Below are positions 1 through 11,235 of a stretch of 64,000 bases of DNA, piece by piece. The DNA is from Bretschneidera sinensis (Eukaryota > Streptophyta > Magnoliopsida > Brassicales > Akaniaceae): NCBI GenBank assembly GCA_023935145.1, contig CM043698.1, forward strand, positions 17,487,001 to 17,551,000. The letters are read 5' to 3'. A model generated the notes under the pieces. That model made no database searches, was not told where the DNA came from, and worked only from the letters and a program-made list of their open reading frames with translations. Numbering within the stretch: position 1 is the stretch's first letter; the number at the start of each line of letters is the position of its first letter. Both the position numbers and the translations under genes were made by a program.

Positions 1-475
1 ATAATTTAGATTCTTTTTTCATATTGATCTGAAACATAGCTTTTTAGCTACTGAATTATGTTTTTTTTTCTTAGGAATATATTTCACATATTGATATATT
101 ATTTGACTTATAGGATATGAAGATGGCAAGCCAACCAAATTGGGCAGTTGAGGCAAACCCGTTTAAAGGAAGAATTTTGGGCGTTCATTTTCATTTTATC
201 AATTTATCAAAGTTGTATTTGATCAATGAATATTGTATCTTAAAGTTGTCATCAACTATCTTATTTTTAAGAAGAAAAGTATGTCATTTTTTAGATATTG
301 AACAAATGTGAATATTGTATTTGATGGGTTTTATTCAAATTTTATCAAATTGTAAAAGTTGTATTGTATATTTTATTTTTATTTTTAAGAATTTATTTAA
401 CAAACAAACATGACATGACAAAGGGAAGAGTGTTGTCATGTTTGAGCGATGATATATAAGAAATACTAACATTTT

Positions 476-817
476 AAAAATAATATAATATTAATTATTT
501 TTAAGTATTTTGTGTGTGCTTAAAAATTGTATTTAGTAAATATGAAAAATTAAATTAAATTTAGATATTAAAATTTAAACTGAACACTGAAAACTGAAAG
601 CTGAAAACAATTACAAAAAAGTGTTATCCAAACAGTTTTTTATTTTCAAAACAGTTTTCGAAAACTGATTATCCAAACAACATTTCACTGAAAACTGTTT
701 TGGAAACAGTTTTCGAACACTGTTATCCAAACATGTTTTAGAACGCTGAAAACTGTTTTCAGTGTTCGAAAACAGTTTTCGAACACTGAAAATTGAACAC
801 TGCCTCCATACATGCCC
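476..817. mobile_element. MITE-like element, left end truncated or unclear
   Basis: The stretch is rich in alternating gttttcagt/cgaaaac words that pair with each other. Its right end, read on the minus strand, starts gggcatgtatgg. This matches the left end of the better preserved element at 23,480-23,961 (gggcatgtttgg), which lies in the opposite orientation. Internal blocks also match, for example attatccaaacaacatttca around 670-689 and the tatttagtaaatat block near 530. The expected opposite terminus (ggacacgtttgg) is not visible around 380-560, so the left end is probably lost. There is no coding capacity. The superfamily is not assigned because I see no clear target duplication. Confidence 0.6.
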
Positions 818-3600
818 TATCTTATGAATGTTTTTTTCATGTACATTTATTTTTATCTTTTTTTTCCATTTGAAGGCTAAATTGTGAGTTCTGCTAGCCT
901 TAGTAGAAAGAGGCTTCATAACCGGTTGTGTTTTTCATGTAAGGTCACCTGCGTTTCACGCCTCACTCGCGTGTGTGAAAGACACGAGAGGTCAACATAG
1001 ATTAGTCGTTGGCAAAAAAATTTATATATTTATCTGTGATTGATGAATCTTAGGCTCTTAGCCCTCCTAATTTGTTCTTAAACCAAGTTTTTTATTTCCT
1101 TTTAATATTGTCTGCAGCATCCTAATTTGTTTTCATTGTCTTACGCCACGGTTTGGTTCAAAAAGCAAAGTAGCATTGAATTAAAGCGGATAAAAAAGTG
1201 ATCGAAATAGAGAAAACCACTGCTCTCCGCCACTGCTCTCGGCCTTTCTTGCAGCATGCCACCGCTGCTAAGAGAGAAAATTAAAAATAGAGAGACACTG
1301 TCTTGAGAAGAGACAGAGAGACACAGAAGAGAGAGACAACGACCGACATGGGAAGAGAATTAGATGAAAGCAAGAGAGACGATTAGGGTTTGACAATTTT
1401 GAAATTATCTGTCCGGATGATGGGCATTTTTGTCAGAAACTGTATTCCAGCATATTAGAATTTATATCATCTAATGACAAAAATAACTCCTATGATGTAC
1501 CTCTCACCAACATTTGCCGGACAAAAACTACGGAATACTATTCAATTCACTTTAAACGTGGCGTTAATGTTTAGGGTAAAGGTGATGTTGTGGGTTGATG
1601 ATTATTGAGCCAACCAAATAGATATTTTACCTACAGAAGTTAGTGCCTTGGGCCCGGCCTTTATTCCAAGATAAAGTGTGTTTGTTCTTGATCGAAAACT
1701 TAACAATCAATTTTCCATCCACGTTTTGGACATTTCTGAAGGTGGGTATCAAAATGTGAACAAGTGGTTTGAATGGTGTTGAGAAAATAACAAGACTTTT
1801 TCTTTGGATATTTTTAAAATAGAAATGACAAAACATAAAACCAGTAATGCCAATTAAATGTGTTCTTATCTGCAAATTCTTATCTTGTTTTCCCTTTCAA
1901 CTAAGCTTTAATGACTTCAAATCATTTCAAAGCGTTTTTTTTACTTGTGTACGTGTTTGGCTTGACACGAAATTCACATGGTCCAATAATTTTGGTCTGT
2001 GTGAAAAGTTCTATTTTAATTGACTTTTAAGGATGATTTTACATATTTTCCTGTCCTTAGTCTTTTTGTCAAACATGATTTTTTAGTTTTCCTTTTTATG
2101 GAGCAAGTCTTAACTAACTTGTAGAAAGTCCATTAGTTGATTTTTTTTTTTCATTTTCACATATAATGAGAGTAAAAATATGTTGGAGGATTTAACAAAA
2201 AGTGTTTCTTAAAAAAATGAAAATGAAAGCACGTTAAATTCAGAAAATGATTTTTTTGTTGGTTTTGATAAAATTGAAAAAAAAAAAATTTATTAAATTA
2301 AAAAGTGAATAAAAATAAAAGTTGACTTACAATTTTGGAGGGAGGAGACAGAATTTTCTCTTCTTTTTTCACTTCCCCCAAACAACCATTAAAGCGCTCA
2401 AAATTATTCTTCTTTTTTTTTACCCTAGAAATTCTTCTCTCAACTCCAAACAGCCTGCATATGCCATCACCTTCTCATAGCAGTCTCATGTAATGCCCCA
2501 CCACCATTAGCTATATTTTTTCTGTAATTCCCTAGGCCATAATAGAGCTGCAAAAGGTAATTTTCATTAAGAAAAAAAAAAGATAAAACAACATGCTATA
2601 TAAAATCCCCAACATCACTTCCACCATTAGGAAGACTTCTAAAAGCAAAACAATATCAGCAAAAACTAAAAAAAATGGCAATAATTCAAATCCCCGTTTG
2701 TCGTTTGTTTCAATCAATCAAACAAACATAAAACCACTCTATTCAAAATCAATCCCAATCCTAATCCCATAAGCCAAAACTCAAACATATAAAGCAATTA
2801 ATTACATAAAAACATACACATAAACATATAGCGATCAACCGCACCATCGTCCTCCATCACGCACAAATAGCAAGCATCACACAAACAAAATAAATCACAC
2901 CCAAACTCTCAACTTCTCTTCAAACCCATCAATCATCACAAGCAAACATATCCAAATTCCTATTGTGCCAACTCTTTGTATGTGTTTAAAATGGCACCCA
3001 AACTCCTCATTCCTCATTAAAAAAAAACAAATACCTAGAATTTTATTCGAGAAAACAAATTGAGCATCGATTTTTGCATATTTTGGGGGAAAATGGTAAT
3101 TGAGCTTTTGTAGTTAAAGATAATTTACTGGAATCGTGAACCGGCAACTTCGCTACCGCTGTTGCCGGTGAGGGAAAGAGACAAAGTGAGAGGTTAGGGC
3201 TTCGGATAGACAGACAATGTTTGGGTGAGTTAAAAGTCAACTTTAAGATCGACATTATTTTTTTTTAAAAGGTTTATCAAAATAGTAATCAAATCAAGTC
3301 AAATCACATATTAATTGATATTTTAATTATTATTTAATAAATTTAACAATATTTGATATAATTTGATTCCCGTACTCAAAAAAAAAGTTTTTTTATTAAA
3401 GTTTAAAAAATAAGCTCAAATTTAAAGTTATTTTAAACTGGCCTAAACATCGTCAGAAAAAATAAAAAGAAGAGAAAGGTTAGGGCTTTGGGTAGAGAGA
3501 GAAAGTGAGACGGCAATGGAAGACAGAGAGGGATTGTAAGTTCACTTTCTCTCTTTCCTCCATCCTTACTTCTCTTTGTGTCAATCTCTCTCATCCCTTG
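818..3600. other. Intergenic DNA, no supported gene
   Basis: No convincing reading frame or known domain was found here. The part near 1,190-1,440 is purine-rich with agaga runs and a 'gattagggtttga' motif, like a plant transcript leader or a repeat remnant. The part from 2,330 to 2,480 is pyrimidine-rich. Short open frames on both strands have no recognisable homology. Confidence 0.4.
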
Positions 3601-3611
3601 CATTTTTTCTT

Positions 3612-3990
3612 CCGGTACAAGAAAATCAAGTTTCTGCGACAAATCATCTACGACAGTCAAGTTTTCGTTGTAAATAATTAGTGTTTCTGACCGATTTTTA
3701 TTTTCGTCACAATTAGTATTTGTGACGGCACTTCCGTCGTATATAATATACAATCCGTCATAAATGAATTTGAATTTCAAATTAATCAGTTTTTTTAATT
3801 TTATTTATTTCTTGAAACGGTAAAAAACATATCTACAACGGACTTGAATCCGTCGCAAATAATGTAAAACAATTAAATATACATTTATTTATTGACTTTA
3901 TTAATTTAAATTGAAAATATAATAAAAAAAACACATTTGCAGTAGATTTCTTTATTATCTGCGATGAAAAATCCGCTGTAGATAAGTAAC
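3612..3990. mobile_element. Possible terminal region of a CACTA-like DNA transposon
   Basis: The stretch begins with tacaagaaaatc, close to the CACTACAAGAAA end typical of plant CACTA elements. It then has many short cgac/gtcg/gcgac motifs in both orientations (ctgcgacaaat, ctacgacagt, gtgacggca, tccgtcgtat, ccgtcataaa, caacggac, ccgtcgca, ctgcgatg), which resembles subterminal repeats. The exact CACTA start is not intact and no matching opposite end was found, so this is only a suggestion from motif style. Confidence 0.3.
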
Positions 3991-3999
3991 TCTAAATTA

Positions 4000-4270
4000 A
4001 CACAATCTCCTCCCCCATTTCCCCTTTCTTCTAATTCTTCTTCCTCTCCTACCGCGCGATCTCTCTCCATTGCTTCTTCTTGTTTTCTTTCCTTCCTCTC
4101 CTCTAATCTTCTTCATCCTCTCATAGGGGCGAGAACCTTTGTCTTCTTTCTCCTTCTCTATCTCCCTTTTTCCACTTCCTTCTCACTCCTAGTCCCAGCC
4201 AGCCACACCGTTTGTTGTTCCGTCATCGCCTGTTGTGCCTTTCATCAATACACCCTCTCCCTCGCTCTCC
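4000..4270. other. Pyrimidine-rich stretch (CT tract)
   Basis: A dense run of ctcctcc/ttcttc words spans about 270 bases, resembling a plant 5' leader or core promoter. No downstream coding exon could be tied to it. The next candidate coding piece is the short possible exon at 5,861-5,932. From 4,270 to 5,412 the DNA is AT-rich with no supported gene. Confidence 0.3.
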
Positions 4271-5412
4271 TTGATTTTTGTTTGTACATATATTCATTTA
4301 TAGTGTGTACATGTTGTGCTTAAGAAATCTCAGAAATTTTTTTGTTTGTACATATATATATTTTTTATTTGCAATTGAATATATTTTTGTGTGTACATAC
4401 TGTTTATGTCAAGTTTAATTTGATTTTAATTTTTTTGGTGACTGTTTTCCAATTTTCTGTTGTTCTTTATAATTTCCAACCAGTATTAATTTTTTTTATT
4501 TGCAATTGAATATATGCTTGATTGTACATGTTATGTCAAGTTTATTTTTTTGTTGGTAGTTGAAGTTTACCCATAGTAGTTGCATGAGTGTTACCAAGCA
4601 CCAATAGTAGTTTCAACAAAATCAATATTGGAATAAGTAGATTTTGTATTGTTTACTAACAAATGGCAAGGGTAATTATGGTCATACTTGAAATGTAAGA
4701 TATTGTTTTTTGGCCATTGCCCATTTTTCACTTCTTTGGCAAAAAGTGAAACATTACTTTCATTTGTTAATAGAGTGAAAAATTATCTTTTTTTTCTTCT
4801 AATTAACGAAGTGGGTTCAAGTCAAAAGGAGTTTTTATTATGTGTTAATCAAATATACACCACCAGTGTGAGTACATCTTTTAATACCATTTTCATGATC
4901 ATACAAATTTAATTTAAGTTGAGATTTTTCAACTATAATTCAATCAAATTTTAGAAAGATTCAATCTTTTGTTCAAAATCTAGTTACAAAGATACAATTG
5001 TCTTATGAACTTTTCACATCTTTTACTTAATTATATATATAAAAAAAAGCTGATATAAAATTAAGGGTACGATAGGGTCTTGGAGATGAATGTTGTTGAT
5101 TGAACTTAGGTATTGTGGAAGGATGAATAGTTGTGAGTTGTTTAAGATTCTTGCTATAGACGGTTTTGGGCGGTTTTGGGCTTTGGGATAGTGTATTCAA
5201 GGTTACGATCCATCAATAAAATTACCTAACTCGATGATCGGCTCTTTTAATTCAGTAGGAAATAAATTATTTTTTCACATTCCTTTATCTATTTAATATA
5301 TTCTTTATTTGCATATATCATACATTGCGTCTTACCTTAGATCACTCGTTCGAGGATTATTGAGCAACACAAAGGCGTTTGTTGCTTGCTAATTAATATA
5401 TTTGCAATGAGA

Positions 5413-5756
5413 GTATTTTAGGTCCAAACTGTTAACACTTTGTGGTTTTTGAGACGGAAATATGATATACTCGACCCATGGACGAGTCAAGGGGTACCGG
5501 TATGTCCATAACATAGAAAATTTGTTGTGAGAATAAACCGAATTGGATTCGGATCATCGATTTGGATTTTAGGAGAGAAAATAGGTGTTTTAAGTCCAAA
5601 CCGTTAACACTTAGAGGTTTTAGGAGCGAAAATGTGAGATATTCGTTTCGTGGACGAGCCGGGGGTACTGGCATGTTCGTAACGTAGAAAATGAGTAGTG
5701 AGAACAAATCGAATCGGATTCAGATCACTGGTTTTGCTTTAAGGAGGTAAATGGTG
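5413..5756. repeat. Diverged tandem duplication, two units of about 172 bp
   Basis: Unit 1 (5,413-5,584) and unit 2 (5,585-5,756) align along their length. Shared landmarks are the 'gtccaaac.gttaacact' start, the 'ggacgag' and 'ggggtac.gg.atgt' middle, and the 'cga.t.ggattc.gatca' end. A third start ('ggtgttcaaact') follows unit 2. The units differ at many positions, so the duplication is old. It lies just upstream of the possible exon at 5,861-5,932. Confidence 0.75.
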
Positions 5757-5860
5757 TTCAAACTTCATAATTATGTTTAATTATTTTTTCTGTAATAAGT
5801 TAATATCATATATCTTGCTTTACTATGTATCTTATAATTTTATTTTAACTTCTTTTGCAG

Positions 5861-5932
5861 GATTCTGCTGATGGAGGAGCACAGGATTCGAGAGATGATG
5901 ACGCATACTACCTGAACCTTATTGGATTATGA
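5861..5932 (+). CDS. Possible terminal exon of an unknown gene or transposase
   Basis: A good plant 3' splice site (tttttaacttcttttgcag type pyrimidine tract and AG) precedes an open 24-codon stretch that ends in TGA. Its acidic peptide ends DDDAYYLNLIGL. No upstream exon was identified, and the surrounding repeats (5,413-5,756) suggest it may belong to a decayed transposon rather than a host gene. The support is the splice-site shape and the codon-like composition only. Confidence 0.25.
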   Translation, partial: DSADGGAQDSRDDDAYYLNLIGL

Positions 5933-6175
5933 TGGGCACCCATCTCTATTTTCTTTATACTTTTTTTTATTTTGTTGTAATGTTTTGAATATTCTTAGTA
6001 GAACCTGAATTTTGTAGATTTTACATTATTACTGATGATTTAATTTTATTAATGCTGATAAAATTTGAGCAGAATTATAAAATTCTTTTATTTAAATCTG
6101 TAATTTGTAATTTAACTGGTGTTTTATTATTAATTGTGATTTTTTTAATAAAAAAATTCAAATTAAATAAAATTA

Positions 6176-6276
6176 CTTCACTGATAATTTTAGAGAACTC
6201 TACTGGTAATGTCATTATTTGGATTCCACACTTATACTGTCATTATTAGTAGAGTTCTCTAAAATTATCTGTGAAG
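6176..6276. repeat. Near-perfect 29-bp inverted repeat (stem-loop)
   Basis: The arm at 6,176-6,204 and the arm at 6,248-6,276 are reverse complements at 28 of 29 positions, separated by a 43-base spacer. Transcribed RNA would fold into a strong hairpin. No tRNA, terminator or coding role is apparent. It could be a small palindromic repeat, the ends of a tiny MITE or a hairpin precursor. Confidence 0.85.
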
Positions 6277-6621
6277 TTTCGAACGGATCTAAAACTAATG
6301 CTTTATACTCGATCTAATCAAGTATTTTTTATTATAAAGAGAGGCAGACTAGAGCTCGGCTGGTTGTGTGCCGCCGAAAACAAGTTTCTCAAGCAAGGTC
6401 TATTGGGGTATTTTCTTCATTATTTGATCTGATTGGAAGGTTGTTTTTTTTCTTTTCTTTTTTTTTTAAAGAAAACCTCCTTAAAGTGGAAGGGGTTTGA
6501 TCGAATCCTTATCGTTTTATTAATTAAAAAAAACAAAATATACAAGAGAGATACAAAACTAGAGGGGACAAAAACCTCACCCTAGCAGATATCTCGGCCT
6601 TACCCTATGAGAAAGATTAAA

Positions 6622-6879
6622 TTAAAATCTCCTATAAGTTGCTAAACCTGCTCTATCAAAATGTAGTGCTGTCCGACAACACTCTGGAAGCTCAGAAACA
6701 ATTCTGTACACTCGCACACCACCATGCATATGCCCTTGTTTAGCTAAATTATTTGCAAGCTTGTTTCCTTCACCGTAAATATGACTAATCAACACATTTG
6801 AAGGTAGCAAGTGTTTAATTTCCCGGATATAATATTCAATTTCCCATGAACAAGAACAAGAATTATTTAAAATCTGCAC
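6622..6879 (-). pseudogene. LINE RNase H-like domain fragment
   Basis: This frame encodes the C-terminal part of the RNase H-like domain (RVT_3 type) that ends plant LINE ORF2 proteins. Visible marks are 'YYIREIKHLLP' followed by 'ISHIYGEGNKLANNLAKQG', matching the usual H-x3-EGN-x-xAd-xLA pattern. The first catalytic acidic residues lie upstream in another frame, so the domain is not intact. It belongs to the truncated LINE that spans 6,444-8,290. Confidence 0.8.
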
Positions 6880-8054
6880 CAGGGTCCGTGAGTCACTCTC
6901 AATACAAGAGACTATAATATTGTTAGCCGGCGCCAGCTAGAGGCCCACAAGTAGGCGCAAACCAGTAAGAGTACGCTAGAAGTAGAGCATTCTACGCAGC
7001 ATGAAACGCTCATCCCCCGGAGCCCCCAAGCAGAGTAGAAGAGCAATCACAACTCAATTTTATGTGGCCCAGCTCTGGCCTAGACCATCGCACCCATTTC
7101 CCACGTCTGAGAGGAGTTGGATTAACCTGAAGGCCCACCACACTAATGCACAACCTATCATGGAAATTGGCCTCTAATTTCGGCCCATAAATAATGTTTG
7201 AATCACTTAGCTCATACCCGACCTTTGCAATAACAGATTCCGATCGCTTGTGAACAACGGCCTCGTTTCGGGCCATCCACGAAGCCCATCATATCCAAAA
7301 AAAAGTTTCCACCTTTAAGAAGCCTAGTTGAGAAGAAAACCGAGCCCTACGAAGCCACTGATTTGCTGAGTGTTGAAAAAGAAGTACAATTCTCCAAATC
7401 TAACCTTGAACCAAAGTATTTCCTGACCTGTTTCACCTCACTGCCCAAAAATAAATGGTCCCCTGTTTCTACCTTAGGATGTGTGCAGCGCACACACTTG
7501 AGGCCATGGAAATACCAATATTCTGAACACGTACATCAACCGGCAAACCCCTAAAAAAACAACTTCCAAAGTAAGCATAAAATTTTGGTTGGGATCCATT
7601 TATTCAAAAAAAAAAAAAAAAAAAAAATTGCCCACCGAAGCTTGGGCTTTTTCATAAGAATCAGTTCCCAATACTCTTTGGAAGATAACTTACCCGAGGC
7701 TGCATGTTCCCTTACTATTTTATCTGGTACATCTGTTAAGTGAATCTTAAACAACTCGGTGTTGTATTCTAGAAAACGCACACTCACCTCTTGGAGCTTA
7801 GACGTATCCCGTAACACCTCAGCAACCTAGCTTCCCAAAAAAGGATCTTCACCATTAGGTAAGGGTAGATTATACCAATGAAATCCCCAAATGGTCAGAT
7901 CCCCCTTGCAAACAATCCACTTTGAATTAGAAAGAATTACCTGGATGTGCGGGATGGGATTCTTCCAACACTTTGAACTATGCCAAGGCGTTGTTATAGT
8001 GTGCCACGGGTCCCCATATTTCTTGCGCATGAAATTAGACCAAATGGACTTTTG

Positions 8055-8276
8055 TTATAAAACACTCCAGGCCAGCTTAGCTTGCAGACCCTTCAGAACT
8101 TCATGAAGTTGTTTCAACCCCAGACCCCCTTCAGCATAAGGCTTGCAGACCTTATCCCGCGCCAACAAATGTTTTCTAATTCTGTCTCTAGAGTTCCAAA
8201 ACAACGCAGCAAATAAATTCTCCGAAGTTTGGAGAAAATCTCTCGGGATAACAATAGATGAAATTGGCGCGCCCAC
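8055..8276 (-). pseudogene. LINE reverse transcriptase C-terminal fragment
   Basis: The frame contains ALFWNSRDRIRKHLLARDKVCKP followed by GGLGLKQLHEVLKGLQAKLAW (read with the first block split here). This corresponds to the 'FLW...W..vc.pk..GGLG.r.l...N.al.aKl.W' segment after the catalytic palm of plant L1 reverse transcriptases. The catalytic YADD region is absent because the copy is 5'-truncated. Confidence 0.8.
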
Positions 8277-8300
8277 ATGTTGTGCACGCTAAGGAAGGTT

Positions 8301-8545
8301 TTCCTTTCAGGGATTTTCTCTCTAGCCGAAACCCTAGCAACTTCGTTTCTCTAACTTCCCGCCCTTGAGGGTGGCCGACTGGCCTTCAATGGTTGCCTTG
8401 TGCGGCCCTTTCCGTCCAATCCCCCATACAAATTTTGGTATATGTCCAAACTAGGTAAGCTGCTGATGATCGAGAGGAGAATGGATTGAAGTACATTCAT
8501 ATTGATGTGTGTTTCGATTCGCCAAGCACAATTCTTCGTTCGCAA
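8301..8545. other. GC-richer unique stretch next to the LINE, unassigned
   Basis: This block is noticeably more GC-rich than its surroundings. On the minus strand it reads like a plant transcript leader ('gctagggtttcggctagag'), with an open frame of 65 codons (8,351-8,548) that has no recognised domain. It might be the 5' leader of another LINE or a gene fragment. Confidence 0.3.
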
Positions 8546-8825
8546 CATCTTTTTTTTATACCCAATTGTTCAATTTGTACCCAAAAATGGTTAAAGAGCT
8601 AAATTTGTTAATGTCAAAACTCTTCTTTTTTATTAACAAAATTGTCCATGATTTAACAAATCTCTTAATTAGTTGGAAGTTGGAACCCAAAATTAGATTT
8701 CAATTTTTCAGCCCAAAATTTTTCTTAGCTTTTTGAGAAATTCCAAAATTAAATTTCATTTGTTGCATCCCACTGACCGGTGACGCCAGCTAGGGAGATG
8801 TTCGGTATCAGGGGAGACAAAAAAA

Positions 8826-9140
8826 AATTTGTTTAGTCCAGGTGCATGAAACATACATTGTACAAGAGTCCATCTCACCATTAGATGAAAAGAAAATTTT
8901 AAATTTTTGTCTAGCTCGGGTCTATAAAAGATACATTGTACAAGAGTCCATCTCACCATTAGATGAAAAAAAAAATTTCAAATTCTTGCTTAGTCCGGGT
9001 TTATAAAAAATACATTATACAAAAGTCCATCTTATCGTTAGATGAAAAGAAAACATAATTTTTTTTATGTCATTCAATGGTGAAATGAACTCTTATGTCA
9101 TGTATATTTTATAGACCGATAGTAGGCAAGAACTTCTAAA
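8826..9140. repeat. Three direct 78-bp repeats plus one inverted copy
   Basis: The landmark tacattgtacaagagtcc begins at 8,854 and 8,932, and a diverged form begins at 9,011, giving periods of 78 and 79 bases. Each unit contains 'tccatct.a.c.ttagatgaaaa'. At about 9,065-9,140 the same unit occurs in inverted orientation ('catt.aatggtgaaatgaactc...tttatagacc'), so the whole can fold back on itself, as in a MITE or foldback element. A related, more diverged foldback appears at about 9,905-10,060. Confidence 0.75.
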
Positions 9141-9904
9141 AGAAGGAGTGTTAATAATGATTGCTGATGATGATAGGGGGATATGGGCAGTTGCTGATAA
9201 TAATGAGATACCATCCGATCTAACATGCTCCATTTTTATTTTTTCTTCTAAATCTTGTGTTTTTATTTTAGAAAAAAAAATATAGATGAGAAAGGTTATT
9301 ATTGTCTTTATATTATTTTGTTAAGTTTTAACAGTTTTGTTTATGCTAAACATGATCAAAATAGATAAGTGTATATTTTTAAAAACAAATATAGCAATTA
9401 TAGTCATAAATTAATCTCAATGGATTAATGTAATTTATTCAATTAAAAATTATGATAAAAAAATTAAATTGTTTTGGATAGAATCCATAATATAATATTA
9501 GATAAGCTAAGGATAATTATGAAAATAGTTAGTCAAATGGGACAATAAAGCCTTGGACATCCCAAACAAACATGAACCGAAAACCAACCACACAAATACA
9601 GAAAATAGCATGTTTAAGAATAACCCAACAAATATACAAATAAAACATGTTATAAGATAAAGCTCTCACATACACGAAAAATAGTGAGAAATATTTTATT
9701 ATAATTAAATAAAGTACAAAATTATCAAGAGATAAAGATTCCAAAATTTAATTTTAATGCACTCATATGATGGCTCGACATGCAATGTTTGTGTTTGGTG
9801 CTATGAGCTGGGTGGGGGTGCCACCCCTTGAGCTTATAGCATAATTCTCTTTGGATGCTTCTGGCTCTTAAAGCTTTTTATTGCAGCTCAATTTTTGAAA
9901 TTTT

Positions 9905-10060
9905 TTTATTTAGCATAGTATTATAAGAAATATATGGTACAATAATATATTTCACGTCGAATGAAAATAAAATATAATTTTTTTATACTATTTAACAGTG
10001 AGATAGATCTTGTGCTATCTATCTCTTATGGTATTGTGTCAGACAAAAACTTTTCTTTTA
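9905..10060. repeat. Diverged foldback element related to the 8.8-kb array
   Basis: The left part (tataagaaatatatggtac...aatgaaaata) and the right part (agtgagatagatcttgtgct...ggtattgtgtcagac) pair imperfectly in inverted orientation. They share the 'tatacatt/ggtacaa...agtgagatgga' logic of the repeat at 8,826-9,140. It is non-coding. The boundaries are approximate. Confidence 0.4.
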
Positions 10061-11179
10061 TTTCATTTAAAAAGGTAAAACATTATTAAATTGTATTACA
10101 TGCAAAATTAGTTTTTTAATAAAATTTTAAAAAATGTCGCACATTGGTGGTACATTCACAAGATATCACTTATCAGTTAGAAGTGGTTGTTCCAAATCAA
10201 TTCGACTAACCAATTTCTCCGATAATTCATCCTTCATGATTTGCACTATCACTGTCTTAGCAACTATCTTCAGCTTTTCCCCATAACACAACATATAAAC
10301 CGACGATCACAGCAGAAGCACCTGCCATGCTGAAGTGAAACAATTGTATGTAAGTTTTTGACTTTCACAATTATTCAGCATAAAATGTTGAATCAGTAAA
10401 TCCGCCATTAGGGAATGAAAAAGGAAGGGGGAGGGGGCCAGAAGTTTTGGTTTAAAATGGAAGCCAATAGATTCACAACGTTTCATTGCTCATTCTCGAT
10501 GAAATTAATATGTTTGGTAGCATAGAATTGAAAGAAATTGTTAGCTTTTTTAACAGGAAAATTGAAGCGCTTTGTAGCATAAAATTGAAACTTTGAGTAA
10601 TGGATTTGGATGGAATTTTGGCTTTTTTCAACTGTAAGTTTATTAAAAAAAAACCTCTATTTCCGTTGAATTTGATTTCCAATGCCTCAATTCAATGTCA
10701 TTAAACGCAAAGTTATAGCCAGACACGAGGCAAAGATATTCAAAATGTATTACCTTCCGGTAAAAACCTATTCATTTAGAAAGATAGCAGCAAAGGCAGT
10801 TACAATAACTGTGCATATAGGATTAAACATTGCAGAGAAGAGAGGACCTCTCTTTGAAATGCACCAGGATTATTAAATTGCTGATGCAGTTCCTTGTTCA
10901 TTAGTATAAATTTTCAATTAGAACAATCTAGGTGGAGTATTAAATTTAATATTAAACATATGCAACTTAAATTTCATTAAGAATCAAATACATACTGCAA
11001 AGAAACAAGCGGTATACTGAAAACTTGAATGAAGTTTGAATTATTTGAGGTCTTGCTCCAATAAAAGCGCAAAGATGGCCGATTGTAATGTCCCCAAAAA
11101 ACACATCCAAGTGGTTGAAAGTAAGTGATCAGGACAACTTGCTGATAACAGGACCTGCTTGAGATTGAAACAGACCTAA

Positions 11180-11235
11180 GCGATGATCAAAATATCATAA
11201 ATATGAAGCGATGATCAAAATATCATAAATATAAA
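11180..11235. repeat. 28-bp tandem duplication
   Basis: Two adjacent 28-base units start at 11,180 and 11,208 (gcgatgatcaaaatatcata...). They differ at only one position. The repeat lies in the intron between exons 3 and 4 of the WAT1-related pseudogene. Confidence 0.9.

Larger units (their letters stand above)
6444..8290 (-). mobile_element. 5'-truncated LINE (L1-type), minus strand
   Basis: Several minus-strand frames carry pieces of a plant L1-type ORF2 in the expected order. The upstream piece (about 8,276-8,055) contains GGLGLKQLHEVLKGLQAKLAW, the conserved stretch downstream of the reverse transcriptase. Next come decayed zinc-binding and linker pieces (about 8,030-7,000, with ARNEAVV near 7,276), then an RNase H-like end (6,879-6,622, with GEGNKLANNLAKQGH). 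The 3' untranslated region ends in an A-rich tail, seen on the plus strand as the T run at 6,444-6,470. The reading frame is broken repeatedly, so it is inactive. An 8-base match (ggaaggtt) at 6,435-6,442 and 8,293-8,300 may be the target duplication and would set the 5' truncation near 8,290. Confidence 0.85.

Noticed and set aside
3433..3780. 115-codon open frame on the minus strand
   Set aside because: It is low in complexity and extends over the motif-rich region that looks like a transposon terminus. There is no domain and no splice context.
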